A stretch of DNA of 64,000 bases. Source: Promethearchaeota archaeon. Its GTDB lineage: Archaea > Asgardarchaeota > Lokiarchaeia > Sigyniarchaeales > SOKP01. The position numbers were made by a program, and so were the translations under genes. A model generated the notes under the pieces. It did no database searches. It saw nothing but the letters and a program-made list of their open reading frames with translations, and was not told where the DNA came from. The stretch is taken from contig JAGXNO010000003.1 of assembly GCA_019894975.1 (NCBI GenBank), positions 1 through 64,000 on the forward strand. Reading direction: 5' to 3'. Positions 27,772-36,562 of the stretch are shown here, piece by piece; the first letter of the stretch is position 1; each line of letters starts with the position of its first letter.

Positions 27772-29085
27772 CTAATGCGCAACACAGGATAGGCAAGGGT
27801 CAAATGCTCTAATAACGGTCTGAATTTTTTTTTTAACTAAATTTAAATCTCCAGTTCTATTGTATAATTCTTGGGCATATTTTGTTATAATATCATTAAT
27901 TATTGGAATGTTAATTTCAGTAGGTATGAAGATTTTTGCTTTTTTAATCAAATTATTATCATTTACGTAATAATGATGTAGTAACATACCTCTTGGTGCT
28001 TCAATAACTCCTATCCCCTCCGAATTTTTCAAAGAGATAAGAGATGGGAGCATTGTTCTCCTATTTAACACAGGCTCTTCTAAAATTTTCAATCCCTGTT
28101 GAGCTTCAAAATACATTTCTAATAACCTAACAAAGTTAGCGAATAAAATGTTTTTTTGCCAAGATTTATCAAAATATTCAAGATAAGTATTGATTTTATC
28201 AAATTCATAATTTTCGGTAATTTTGTATCGGGAAATAGGACCAACTAAAAATCTTTTACTTTTATCAAAATGGAAATCAATCCCTCTTAAATTGATATCC
28301 TTTTCAAAATAGGAAGAATAGTTTTTTTCTTCGAATTCGATTGAATTTCTTTCATTTTCTTTAATTTTTAAGGTCCCCCTGTACCTATCAAAATTACCGA
28401 AGTTATTTAACCCCATATACATCACATTTGGGAGATCATATTCTTTGGGAGGAGCAAGATTGGAAAAAACATCAATAAATTTCTCAATTATCCATTCCAA
28501 TATGATTATAGCCTTTTGAAAATATTTTCGTGCTAGTGAAATATTTTTTCGAGCAGGTAAATAAATAATTCCTCCGGGAGTTGGGGTAATCAAATGAACA
28601 GATCGTCCGCCAAAAATTCTTTCGATCTCGTTGCCTATTTTAATTAATTCATATACATTTGTCGTTAATTGAGAGTCATATCTGATCAGTTCGTACGGAG
28701 AGAATTGTTTTTGACTAACCTTAAAAATTTGAAAAAGATCCGGTAAGGATTGGAAGAAAAAATGCATAGAATGTGATTTAATTAATTCTCCAAACAATAA
28801 TAAATACCTTAAAAGAATAGATTGTTCTGGTACAGCTATTTCAAACAAATTTTCTATTGCTTTACAGCTAGCAATTGTTTGAGAAGCATAACATAAACCA
28901 CATATCCGAGATACAATTTTAGGAATGTCGGTTAGTTTTTTTCCAATTAAAAAGCTTTCAAATCCTCGATTTGATCCAATTTCGAAATTAACATTCGAGA
29001 TTTCATCGTTCTGAACTAAAATCTTTACAGTCCCGTGGCCCTCAACTCGAGTACATACATCCACTATTTTTAACAGTATGATCAC
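27772..29085 (-). CDS. [NiFe] hydrogenase large subunit (MvhA/VhuA type)
   Basis: Group 3 hydrogenase catalytic subunit that splits or makes H2 at a Ni-Fe site. The four metal Cys are present: RICGLC near residue 60 and DPCLSC at residues 431-436, followed by VAH and the stop codon. In the N-terminal motif the usual His after the second Cys is Gln (CGLCYASQ). Because the gene ends at DPCLSCVAH, there is no C-terminal extension to be cleaved during maturation. The gene overlaps the small subunit gene by 4 bases. The start is TTG or the ATG just inside. It is likely coupled to the HdrA-MvhD fusion upstream. Confidence 0.93.
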   Translation of the reverse strand: MIILLKIVDVCTRVEGHGTVKILVQNDEISNVNFEIGSNRGFESFLIGKKLTDIPKIVSRICGLCYASQTIASCKAIENLFEIAVPEQSILLRYLLLFGELIKSHSMHFFFQSLPDLFQIFKVSQKQFSPYELIRYDSQLTTNVYELIKIGNEIERIFGGRSVHLITPTPGGIIYLPARKNISLARKYFQKAIIILEWIIEKFIDVFSNLAPPKEYDLPNVMYMGLNNFGNFDRYRGTLKIKENERNSIEFEEKNYSSYFEKDINLRGIDFHFDKSKRFLVGPISRYKITENYEFDKINTYLEYFDKSWQKNILFANFVRLLEMYFEAQQGLKILEEPVLNRRTMLPSLISLKNSEGIGVIEAPRGMLLHHYYVNDNNLIKKAKIFIPTEINIPIINDIITKYAQELYNRTGDLNLVKKKIQTVIRAFDPCLSCVAH

Positions 29086-29840
29086 CTTCTTAATTTTGGT
29101 CTTGAAAAACGATAAAATATTCCTTCATAATTTTTTAAGTCCTTAGAAAGACTAACCAAACTTAAAAAATTAATGATATTTGATGTAAAATCTTTTGAAA
29201 CAGGACCCATACAACCTTCACATGGAAGTCCTAGTTTTATACATTTATTCTCGCATCCTTCTCGAGTTATCGGTCCCAAACATAGAATACCTTTTTTCAA
29301 AAAACAACCTGAATTTTCTTCACCAAGAACAATTTCATCAGGATTAGGATGCATTTTAATTATATCTGTATTTAAATTTTTCTCCATATTTTCTCTTAGA
29401 GGACAACTAGCACACATAACTTTTTCAGATAGGCTTGTATCTTTATTTTCAATTAATCTAATTAAAATATTTCCAAATAGTTTTGAGGGAGGAGGACATC
29501 CGGGAATAATTCCGTCAATTTCAATACAAGTTGAGATTGGTTTTATATCTCTTGAATTCGAAAGGCTTAAAATCCCTCCAAAAGCTGCACATGTTCCAAG
29601 GGCATACACTTTTTTAGCATGTTTCCTAACTTCTTTGAGGAGACCGATTTCCGAATCTTCAGAAATACAGCCTTCTACTAAAACAATATCACAATCTTCA
29701 ATTTTTTCTATATCTGAGATAAATGGAAAATGAATTATTTTAGTTCTTTCAAGGAATTGAGGAAAAATATCTAAGGAGATTAATGTTGAGATACAACCGC
29801 TGCACGATGTTAAAGAAATTATAATAACTCTAGGCTTCAT
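29082..29840 (-). CDS. [NiFe] hydrogenase small subunit (MvhG/VhuG type)
   Basis: The 252-residue product relays electrons from the Ni-Fe site through [4Fe-4S] clusters. The proximal-cluster ligands are in SCSGCISTL near residue 12, GTCAAFGG, and IPGCPPPSKL. The distal part has CLKKGILCLGPITREGCENKCIKLGLPCEGCMGP. It has no twin-arginine signal, so the enzyme is cytoplasmic. The start overlaps the upstream fusion gene by 11 bases, evidence of one translationally coupled operon. A 186-codon plus-strand frame within it is a shadow. Confidence 0.93.
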   Translation of the reverse strand: MKPRVIIISLTSCSGCISTLISLDIFPQFLERTKIIHFPFISDIEKIEDCDIVLVEGCISEDSEIGLLKEVRKHAKKVYALGTCAAFGGILSLSNSRDIKPISTCIEIDGIIPGCPPPSKLFGNILIRLIENKDTSLSEKVMCASCPLRENMEKNLNTDIIKMHPNPDEIVLGEENSGCFLKKGILCLGPITREGCENKCIKLGLPCEGCMGPVSKDFTSNIINFLSLVSLSKDLKNYEGIFYRFSRPKLRR

Positions 29841-32379
29841 ATTTGATCTCCTCCATCAATTGGTAATAGAATTTATTAACAATTTCAGCAAATTTACTGC
29901 CCTCAACAGCATTCATATGCTCAAGAATAACACGATTACTGTATTTTGGGCCCAAAATATTTTTTAATAATTTGATTTTATTATTAATTTTTTCTACTCC
30001 ATCAATGTATCGACATGCGTTCTCATTGCATCCAATAACCATAACTCCGTCAAATCCACGCTCAAGTGATTTGATTATAAAATTTGTATCAACACGACCA
30101 GTACATGGAACTCGCACAATGAAAATATTTGGATTATACGAAATTTTTTTAAGACCAGCATCATCAGCTGCTGCATATCCACAAGAACCACAACAAAACG
30201 CGATAATTTTCGGACTTTTCTTATACTTTGAAAGCACTTCAATTGTCTTAAGAAACTTTTCAGAAGTGTCTATATTTAAATCTATTGCATTTGTAGGACA
30301 AACACTTACACATGTTCCGCATCCTTTACATTTGAATTTATCAATGCTAATTTTGTCAGATTCGATAGTTATTGCATTATATGGACAAGTTTTAGAACAT
30401 AAACCACATAAGCCACATTTTTCCTCATTTATTTCTATTCCACTAAACTCTGCTATTAAGTAATCCTGTGAAAGTAATGAAATCACTTTTAAAGCGATAT
30501 TATTAGCTGTAGAAATTGTGGAATTATAATCTAAAGGGCCAAAAATAGTACCAACTCCATATATTCCTGAAGCTAAGGTTTCTTCACTCATAAAGCCATA
30601 ATCATCCAAAGAAAAATCCATAGTCTTTCTAAATGCTTTTAGATCTTTATTTGGAACTATTGCTAGATTTAATATAATCAAATCGCTTGGATATTCCACT
30701 GAATCAGCAATAATCCGCTTTTCATTATTATCGTCAACAATTTTTATCTCATTAGCATAATGGAATCGGGAGTCTCTTGAACTAAGTAAAAAATCATTTT
30801 TGTTATTAATTTTATTTAAATCATAAAAAACATTTACGGTGCAACCAGGATTTTTTACATTTATACAACTTAGATATTTTAAAGCAAGAGTGTCATGAAG
30901 TTTATGTTGATGATCAGGGGAACCTGCGCATTGAATAATTGCAATTCTCTTTGCTGGTTTTTTATCAGAAATTTTTATTATTTCCCCACCTGTGAAACCA
31001 TCTGAAGAAAGCATTCTTTCAAATTCAGGGGACGTAATTATGTCATTTTGTGGATCATAATTATATTGCTCCAAATCCGAGTATAAATCAGCACCAATTG
31101 CAATGACTTTTACACCAACTTTGATCCTAATTTTCTCTTGTTTTTGATCAAGAGCAATTGCTTTATTTATACAAGCACGTTCGCAAATTCTACAATTAAG
31201 ACAATTATTTATATCTTCCATATCGATTAAAGGAACATAAGGATATGAATGAATAAATGGGATGTATATAATTTTACTATTAATTAAACCAAATTCGTAC
31301 TGATTGGATTTTTCTATACTACATACATCTATGCATTGTTTACACCCAGTGCATTTTTTCTCATCAACATAACGAGGTTTTTTAATTAAATCAATTGTAA
31401 AATCACCAACCTCTCCTGATACACTCTCGATTTCGGTATTAGTAAAAATGTTTATATTTTTTTCTTTCACTAATTCAGCTATCAATTCAGAAATGAAACA
31501 AATAGAACAATCGCCCATTTTATAGATTCGATCCCACCTAGCTACCTTTCCTCCGAGGGTTGGTGATTTTTCAACAAGAAATACTTTAATTCCCGCTCGT
31601 GCTAAATTTAATGAGAGCGTCATACCTGCAATTCCACCACCTATGATTGCACAACTCTTTTCTATTTCAACTCTCTTAATTTTTACGTTCTTCTGAAGAA
31701 TTACCCTTTCAATGGCAACTTCAATTAATAATTTTGCTTTTTCTAAAGTTAGTGTAGGATCTATATTATCCACTTTAAATTGATGCACCCAACAGCATTG
31801 CTCTCTAATATTTGCTATTTCTATGTTTGCGCGTTCAATAACATCCTCAAAAATGCGTTCAAAAATATGTTGATGTGTCTTTGGGGAACATGCGGCAATA
31901 GCAACTTTGTTTAAGAAATTATCTTTAACCCATTTGGCAATCTTAATAAAATTTTTTTGCTGACATAGATTTTCAAATACCTTGACAGAAACAACATATT
32001 TTAACTTACTTACGTAGTTTTCCAGAGCATTTACATTTATAATATTTGAAATTTCTGTATTACAATTACAAATAATAACCCCAACTCGACTTATTTCACT
32101 TCCCTTTGAATCTAAATACTCGTCAATATCTTCTCCTGATAAAATCCTTTTATTAATATTTAATATCTTAAGGACTCGCTTTCCTTCTTCTGTAAGAAAA
32201 TATGATTTCTTATCTTTATCTATTAAGGATCCAATTTTTTTGAGATGGAAGTTTAACTGACCAGTTGTTTCTAAACCAAGTCTTTCCATTAAATCTGTAT
32301 ACGGAAGATAACCCTCATTTTCTAGAAGGAGTAATACCTTTCTTCTAAATGGATGAGATAATATTGAATATATATCCAT
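29830..32379 (-). CDS. Winged-helix - HdrA - MvhD fusion protein
   Basis: The 849-residue protein has an unexpected N-terminal ArsR-like winged helix (residues 1-70: YSILSHPFRRKVLLLL, a recognition helix TTGQLNFHLKKIG, and a wing DKDKKSYFLTEEGKRVL). HdrA follows: N-terminal domain with VGVIICNCNTEI near residue 96, FAD motif AIIGGGIAGMTLSLNLA, cluster motif GDCSICFI, and ferredoxins CTGCKQCIDVC, CLNCRICERAC, CGLCGLCSKTCP, CKGCGTCVSVCP. The last 130 residues are MvhD (FCCGSCGYAAADDAG...GCNENACRYIDG). It is a single open frame followed directly by both hydrogenase subunits, so the electron route H2 to MvhD to HdrA is clear. The DNA-binding-like domain is very unusual here. Confidence 0.9.
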   Translation of the reverse strand: MDIYSILSHPFRRKVLLLLENEGYLPYTDLMERLGLETTGQLNFHLKKIGSLIDKDKKSYFLTEEGKRVLKILNINKRILSGEDIDEYLDSKGSEISRVGVIICNCNTEISNIINVNALENYVSKLKYVVSVKVFENLCQQKNFIKIAKWVKDNFLNKVAIAACSPKTHQHIFERIFEDVIERANIEIANIREQCCWVHQFKVDNIDPTLTLEKAKLLIEVAIERVILQKNVKIKRVEIEKSCAIIGGGIAGMTLSLNLARAGIKVFLVEKSPTLGGKVARWDRIYKMGDCSICFISELIAELVKEKNINIFTNTEIESVSGEVGDFTIDLIKKPRYVDEKKCTGCKQCIDVCSIEKSNQYEFGLINSKIIYIPFIHSYPYVPLIDMEDINNCLNCRICERACINKAIALDQKQEKIRIKVGVKVIAIGADLYSDLEQYNYDPQNDIITSPEFERMLSSDGFTGGEIIKISDKKPAKRIAIIQCAGSPDHQHKLHDTLALKYLSCINVKNPGCTVNVFYDLNKINNKNDFLLSSRDSRFHYANEIKIVDDNNEKRIIADSVEYPSDLIILNLAIVPNKDLKAFRKTMDFSLDDYGFMSEETLASGIYGVGTIFGPLDYNSTISTANNIALKVISLLSQDYLIAEFSGIEINEEKCGLCGLCSKTCPYNAITIESDKISIDKFKCKGCGTCVSVCPTNAIDLNIDTSEKFLKTIEVLSKYKKSPKIIAFCCGSCGYAAADDAGLKKISYNPNIFIVRVPCTGRVDTNFIIKSLERGFDGVMVIGCNENACRYIDGVEKINNKIKLLKNILGPKYSNRVILEHMNAVEGSKFAEIVNKFYYQLMEEIKYEA

Positions 32380-32480
32380 CTTCTAAATCCCTCTCTTTTT
32401 CGCCATTTTCAAACAGGATATTTAATTTTAATCAAATTAAAAAAAAAATATATTTAGTTTTTAAACATTGTTTATATTAC

Positions 32481-33638
32481 TTAATCGTCGTCAATTTCTA
32501 AAGCTAAAGGTGGAGATTTCCATGTAATCAATTTATTTTTCATAAAGTTTTCAAATCGTTCCATCTTTAATTGACAGAATTGAGAAATTTTCTCTTTCAT
32601 TTTCTCTTTGCTTGTTACCTCCAATCTAAAAGATTTAATTACTCCTGCATTAATTACTTTCCTAATTATATCTATTCCTTTTTTAGTGCGAGTGATTACT
32701 GTAGTAAATTTATCCGTAGAACCTAATCCCCCAAATGAGATATCAGCATAAATACTAGTGAAATCGCTACAAGCAAGACAAGCTTGACGCATATAATCAT
32801 TTATACTTTCAAAGGGGATATGGATTATTTTTTGAGTGGCTCCTCTGTTTTTCAATTTAATGATTAAATCTTCTTTAATGTTTATTCTTTCTACATTTTC
32901 GAATTTCAGATTGAATTCTTTTTCAAACTTCTCAATTCTGAGCTTATCAAAAAAGAAGTTCTCGTAACAAAATAATCCTAAACAAAGCTCAATATTCTCT
33001 GAAGGAATAATACCTAAACTTTGCATGCATCTAATAGTATAAATTTGGCACGGTGTTCCAACCACAGCTAATCTTTTAAATTTGTAATCTCTTAATTGGG
33101 GAAGTGAACTTGTATATGTGTGAAATTTCTGTAATTCATTTAGCTGTGGAGATAAATCTAATTTAAGTCCTGATGCCTCTATTAAATCTTTTTTATTTCT
33201 AGCAATTGTGGCTTCTCTGGAAAAGGCAGTTTTTGTTTTTGCAACGATAGCCCCATCAATTACTTTCTTCTCTAATAAATAGTTTATTATTGAGTTTACT
33301 ACACCTCCATCTGTTCCAATTTTTAAAAAATCTTTATCTGTGGCTTGACATGAATAAATATTGTCGATAAATCCAAAGGGCATGGATGAAAAACTTGTAA
33401 AATTATAAGTTTTCTTGAGATCACCGTCTAAAATATGAGTCTGTGGGCAAAGTAAATAACAAATTCCGCATTCAAGACATTTATCCTCATTTATATATTT
33501 TGGAGGTGAATTAGGATCCTTCATGCTAATTACATCATGTTCAATCGAATTACAAAAACTTACACAACCTCCACATTGTTGGCATATACCAGGTTCGTGA
33601 ACTTCTTTAATTAAATCCTTAAAATTCTTTATCTTCAT
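32481..33638 (-). CDS. FrhB/FdhB-like F420-dependent oxidoreductase subunit, module ii
   Basis: The 385-residue protein is a paralogue of the one at 20049. It has the ferredoxin pair CQQCGGCVSFCNS and CLECGICYLLCPQ, then the FrhB core: GTDGGVVNSIINYLLEKKVIDGAIVAK, VVGTPCQIYTIRCMQ, CLGLFCYENFFF and ACLACSDFTSIYADISFGG. It is first in the hydrogenase operon, 101 bases before the winged-helix-HdrA-MvhD gene. Together they could couple H2 to F420 and a low-potential carrier. It diverges from the selenocysteine hdrA across a 416-base region containing a palindromic element. Confidence 0.87.
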   Translation of the reverse strand: MKIKNFKDLIKEVHEPGICQQCGGCVSFCNSIEHDVISMKDPNSPPKYINEDKCLECGICYLLCPQTHILDGDLKKTYNFTSFSSMPFGFIDNIYSCQATDKDFLKIGTDGGVVNSIINYLLEKKVIDGAIVAKTKTAFSREATIARNKKDLIEASGLKLDLSPQLNELQKFHTYTSSLPQLRDYKFKRLAVVGTPCQIYTIRCMQSLGIIPSENIELCLGLFCYENFFFDKLRIEKFEKEFNLKFENVERINIKEDLIIKLKNRGATQKIIHIPFESINDYMRQACLACSDFTSIYADISFGGLGSTDKFTTVITRTKKGIDIIRKVINAGVIKSFRLEVTSKEKMKEKISQFCQLKMERFENFMKNKLITWKSPPLALEIDDD

Positions 33639-34054
33639 TATCAGAAATCACCAACTGTATTTATAATCTCGACATCCTAATGACTATTTTAGTAAATATT
33701 ATGATTACTATGATAAATATTATTGTCAAAATATATAAATATATCTTTTTTCGTATATTGATAAGTGAAAAACCTCAATTGAATATTAGAGAATGATAAG
33801 GAGTATATTGAATTTGGATCAGGGATAGGTCCGATTCGTTCATCAAATAAAAAATTGATAAGCAGATTTATCAAAATAACAAATATTTTTCTTATCAGAT
33901 TTTTTAAATTTCTCTCACCTCATAATTTTATCGTAATAGAGTATTAGAAAGTGATTATTATTTCATTTTTGGAAATTCAGTATTTTTTTCAAAATTGAAA
34001 ATAAAAAATTTTTATTAAAAAAATAACGGGTGATATTTTACAAAGGTGGATTAG
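33639..34054. other. Divergent intergenic control region
   Basis: This 416-base region separates the FrhB-like gene from the Sec-hdrA gene. It holds the palindromic element at 33854 and many TATA-like AT stretches. A 61-codon frame at 33689-33874 has no ribosome site or coding character and I leave it out. Confidence 0.5.
33854..33912. promoter_or_regulatory. Palindromic operator-like element, copy 1
   Basis: TTGATAA - 6 bases - TTATCAA is a perfect 7-6-7 inverted repeat (33855-33874). After 16 bases comes CTTATCAG and then a TTTTTTAAATTT stretch. The whole 59-base block aligns without gaps to the block at 36446, and the arms differ there by a compensating change (TTGACAA/TTGTCAA). This is strong evidence for a dimeric regulator site. 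It lies about 140 bases upstream of Sec-hdrA. Confidence 0.6.
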
Positions 34055-36091
34055 ATGTCTGAAGTGCAGACCAATGTTAGAATAGGAGTGTATATCTGTA
34101 GATGAGGAGTAAATATTGGTGCAAGCATTGATTGCGATATTCTGAGAAATTATGCGGAACTACTCACGGGTGTCATGATTGCTAGAGTAAATGATTTTAC
34201 TTGCAGTGATCCAGGACAAACACTTATTAAGAATGATATTTTAGACTTAGATTTAAATCGGATTGTCGTTGCTGCTTGTACACCAAAAATTCATGAATCC
34301 ACCTACCGAGCAGTATTAATTGAAGCAGGATTAAGTCCATACTATTTTCAAATGGTTAATCTACGCGAGCATTGCTCTTTTATTCACTTAAATGATAAAA
34401 AGAATGCTACTGAAAAAGCTCTAAGATTACTACAAGCAGGAATAAATCGTGCACGGGAATTAGAAATTATCCCTTATAAAAAAATATCGATGGAAAGAGC
34501 TGTTTTAATTATTGGAGCGGGAATTGCGGGGATGAATGCTGCTTTAGATTTAGCAAATCAGGGGATTCCTGTTTATTTAGTCGAAAAAGAAGCCACAATT
34601 GGTGGAAAAATGGCACAATTAGACAGAATTTACCCCACCGATGATTGTGGGATATGAGTACTCGCACCTATTATGGTGAGTGCTTCAAAGCACCCAAATA
34701 TAAAATTATTTACCTATAGTGAAATTATTGAATTTAATGGGATCCCTGGTAATTATAATGTCAAAATACGAAGAAATCCTCGTTATATTAATGAAAAGAA
34801 ATGTACTGGTTGCGGGTTATGTACAATAAAATGCCCAATAAAAGTCCCGAATGAATTTAATAGAGGTATTGGAGAAAGGAGCGCAATTTACATACTTTTT
34901 CCCCAAGCGGTTCCAAAAATTGCTTTAATTGATAGAGATGTCTGTATAGAATGTAAAAATTGTCAAAAAGACTGTCCAGCAGAAGCTATTGAATTTGAAC
35001 AAGAACCTGAGTTTATCGATTTAACAGTTGGAGCAATCATTGTTGCTACTGGATGGGATGAATATCCAATTATGAAATATAACGATTATAAATATGGTAT
35101 TTATCCTAATGTAATTACACAACTAGAGTTAGAACGAATTTTAAGTCCAATTGGACCAACAGGGGGTCATCTTTATAGAATCTCTGATGGTAAAACCCCA
35201 AGAACAGTAGCTATGATTCAATGTGTTGGCTCGAGATCCTTAAAGGGGAACCCTTATTGTTCTGTAGTTTGTTGCAGTGTTGCTCTTAAAAACGCTCAAC
35301 TGCTAAAACAAGAATATCCGGGTATGGATATTGTTATTTTTTATATAGATGTTCGAGCATGGGATAAAGGGAATGAAGAATATTATAGAAAAGCAAGAGA
35401 AGCAGGTATAATGATGGTTCGGGGAAAAGTAGGAGATATACGAGAAGATCCTGAAACAAAAAAGCTAAAGATTCGAGCTTCTTCAACTTTAACTGGTGAA
35501 TTTATTACCTTGAACGCAGATTTAGTCGTTTTATCAACAGGTATGGTCCCTTCTAAAAATACAGCAAAAATCATTGATATTTTAGGATTAAATAAGGATT
35601 CGAATGGTTTTTTAAAAGAGATTCATGGATGCCTCAAACCTCAAGAGACAAATAATATGGGTATTTATATATGTGGATGTGCCGCTGGACCTAAAAATAT
35701 CCCTTATTCCGTATCAACAGCCTTAGCTGCAGCAAGTAAGGTATCAACATTACTTTCTAAAGATACAATAATTCAAGAATTAATTATTGCTGAAATAGAT
35801 GAAAATCTGTGCATGGGTTGTCATAGATGTGAAAAACTCTGTAATTATAAAGCAATCACAGTAAATGGAGAAAATTTTGCGGAAGTAGATGATTTAAAGT
35901 GTAGAGGTTGTGGCGTTTGTGTTTCATCATGTCCCGCTCGAGCAATCGATCTCAAATATTATAGAGAAAAACAATTTGTCGAAGAAATAAAAGGGATTTG
36001 TAGTACTGAAATTGAATTTAAGGAGGAATATTTTGAATCTATTGAAATCGTAATGAAAGAGATTGAAGCATTAGCTCCTCATAAAATTTAA
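34055..36091 (+). CDS. hdrA: Selenocysteine-containing HdrA with two in-frame UGA codons
   Basis: Read through UGA, the gene gives 678 residues of HdrA. The N-terminal motif reads VYICR-U17-GVNIG where HdrA normally has CxCGxNI. The FAD motif VLIIGAGIAGMNAALDLA and GGKMAQLDRIYP precede DDCGI-U201-VLAPIM, where the paralogue at 21673 has LDCSLCILAPKM. Four ferredoxin motifs follow (CTGCGLCTIKCP, CIECKNCQKDCP, CMGCHRCEKLCN, CRGCGVCVSSCP). Both UGA codons fall exactly on conserved Cys, with the frame intact on either side, so these are Sec codons and not nonsense mutations. The AGGTGG site lies 6 bases before the ATG. Without UGA readthrough it looks like two truncated genes. Sec in HdrA is known from some Methanococcales and reported for Lokiarchaeota. 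Confidence 0.9.
34103..34105 (+). other. In-frame UGA, selenocysteine codon 1 (residue 17)
   Basis: TGA stands between AGA and GGA in the HdrA N-terminal CxCG motif. The other HdrA copies in the window have Cys here (CQCG, CNCN). Confidence 0.85.
34655..34657 (+). other. In-frame UGA, selenocysteine codon 2 (residue 201)
   Basis: TGA stands between ATA and GTA in the DCGI-x-VLAP cluster-ligand motif. The paralogues have DCSLC and DCSIC at this point. Confidence 0.88.
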
Positions 36092-36092
36092 A

Positions 36093-36161
36093 CCGAAAAA
36101 GAATGATCCTTTCAAAAAAATTATAGTTGAAAGGGAACTAACCCATAGCTAGGGTTTTCGG
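36093..36161 (+). ncRNA. Candidate structured 3' UTR, possible SECIS region
   Basis: Directly after the Sec-hdrA stop codon the RNA could form CCGAA/UUCGG (5 bp) enclosing two hairpins: CCUUUCAA/UUGAAAGG (8 bp) and AACCC/GGGUU (5 bp, 7-base loop). A GGGAAC precedes the last hairpin. Archaeal SECIS elements usually lie in the 3' UTR and contain an internal GAA/A loop below a short GC stem; I see the right place and ingredients but cannot fit the full consensus. Confidence 0.35.
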
Positions 36162-36445
36162 AATAATAATTTATCTTAGATTTAGAGTTTTGATGTATAG
36201 AAAATTTTTTCTAATTTTAGCATTTTGATACTAAGTTTAAATTATGATTAATATATAACTTCCCTTATAGGCAATTTAAGGGATTTCTAATTTCCTATTA
36301 TAAGTGTCATTTAATTATTATATTTTTTTATTTTTTTGTTAAAAAAATTGACAATTTTTTTTTTCATATCATATCTATTAATATGCTAGAAATGTGATTT
36401 TTAACTTTATACTGCCATAAAAGAAAAATTCACTAAAGTTATAGA

Positions 36446-36504
36446 TTGACAATAAAGTTTGTCAAATCCAATAAAATTTTTGTTATCAGATTCTTTAAAT
36501 TCTG
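36446..36504. promoter_or_regulatory. Palindromic operator-like element, copy 2
   Basis: TTGACAA - 6 bases - TTGTCAA is a perfect 7-6-7 inverted repeat (36447-36466), followed by GTTATCAG and TTTAAATTC at the same spacing as in the copy at 33854. It lies about 60-115 bases upstream of the gene pair ending in the MtdB fusion, so it probably overlaps their promoter. Confidence 0.6.
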
Positions 36505-36562
36505 AGCTTTTGTTTATTTACTTGGAATAGTTAGATTTATTTATTATGAGGTGAGAATTAAG

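Noticed and set aside
29173-29733. A 186-codon plus-strand frame
   Set aside because: It lies wholly antisense to the hydrogenase small subunit, whose motifs are unmistakable.
29972-30463. A 163-codon plus-strand frame
   Set aside because: It is antisense to the MvhD and ferredoxin part of the fusion gene; no domain is recognisable.
33689-33874. A 61-codon minus-strand frame in the divergent spacer
   Set aside because: No ribosome site, low-complexity composition, and it overlaps a likely regulatory element.
34175-34657. Two separate truncated HdrA genes split at 34657
   Set aside because: Both halves are in one frame with an intact HdrA order, and the stops are UGA at conserved Cys, so selenocysteine is the better reading.
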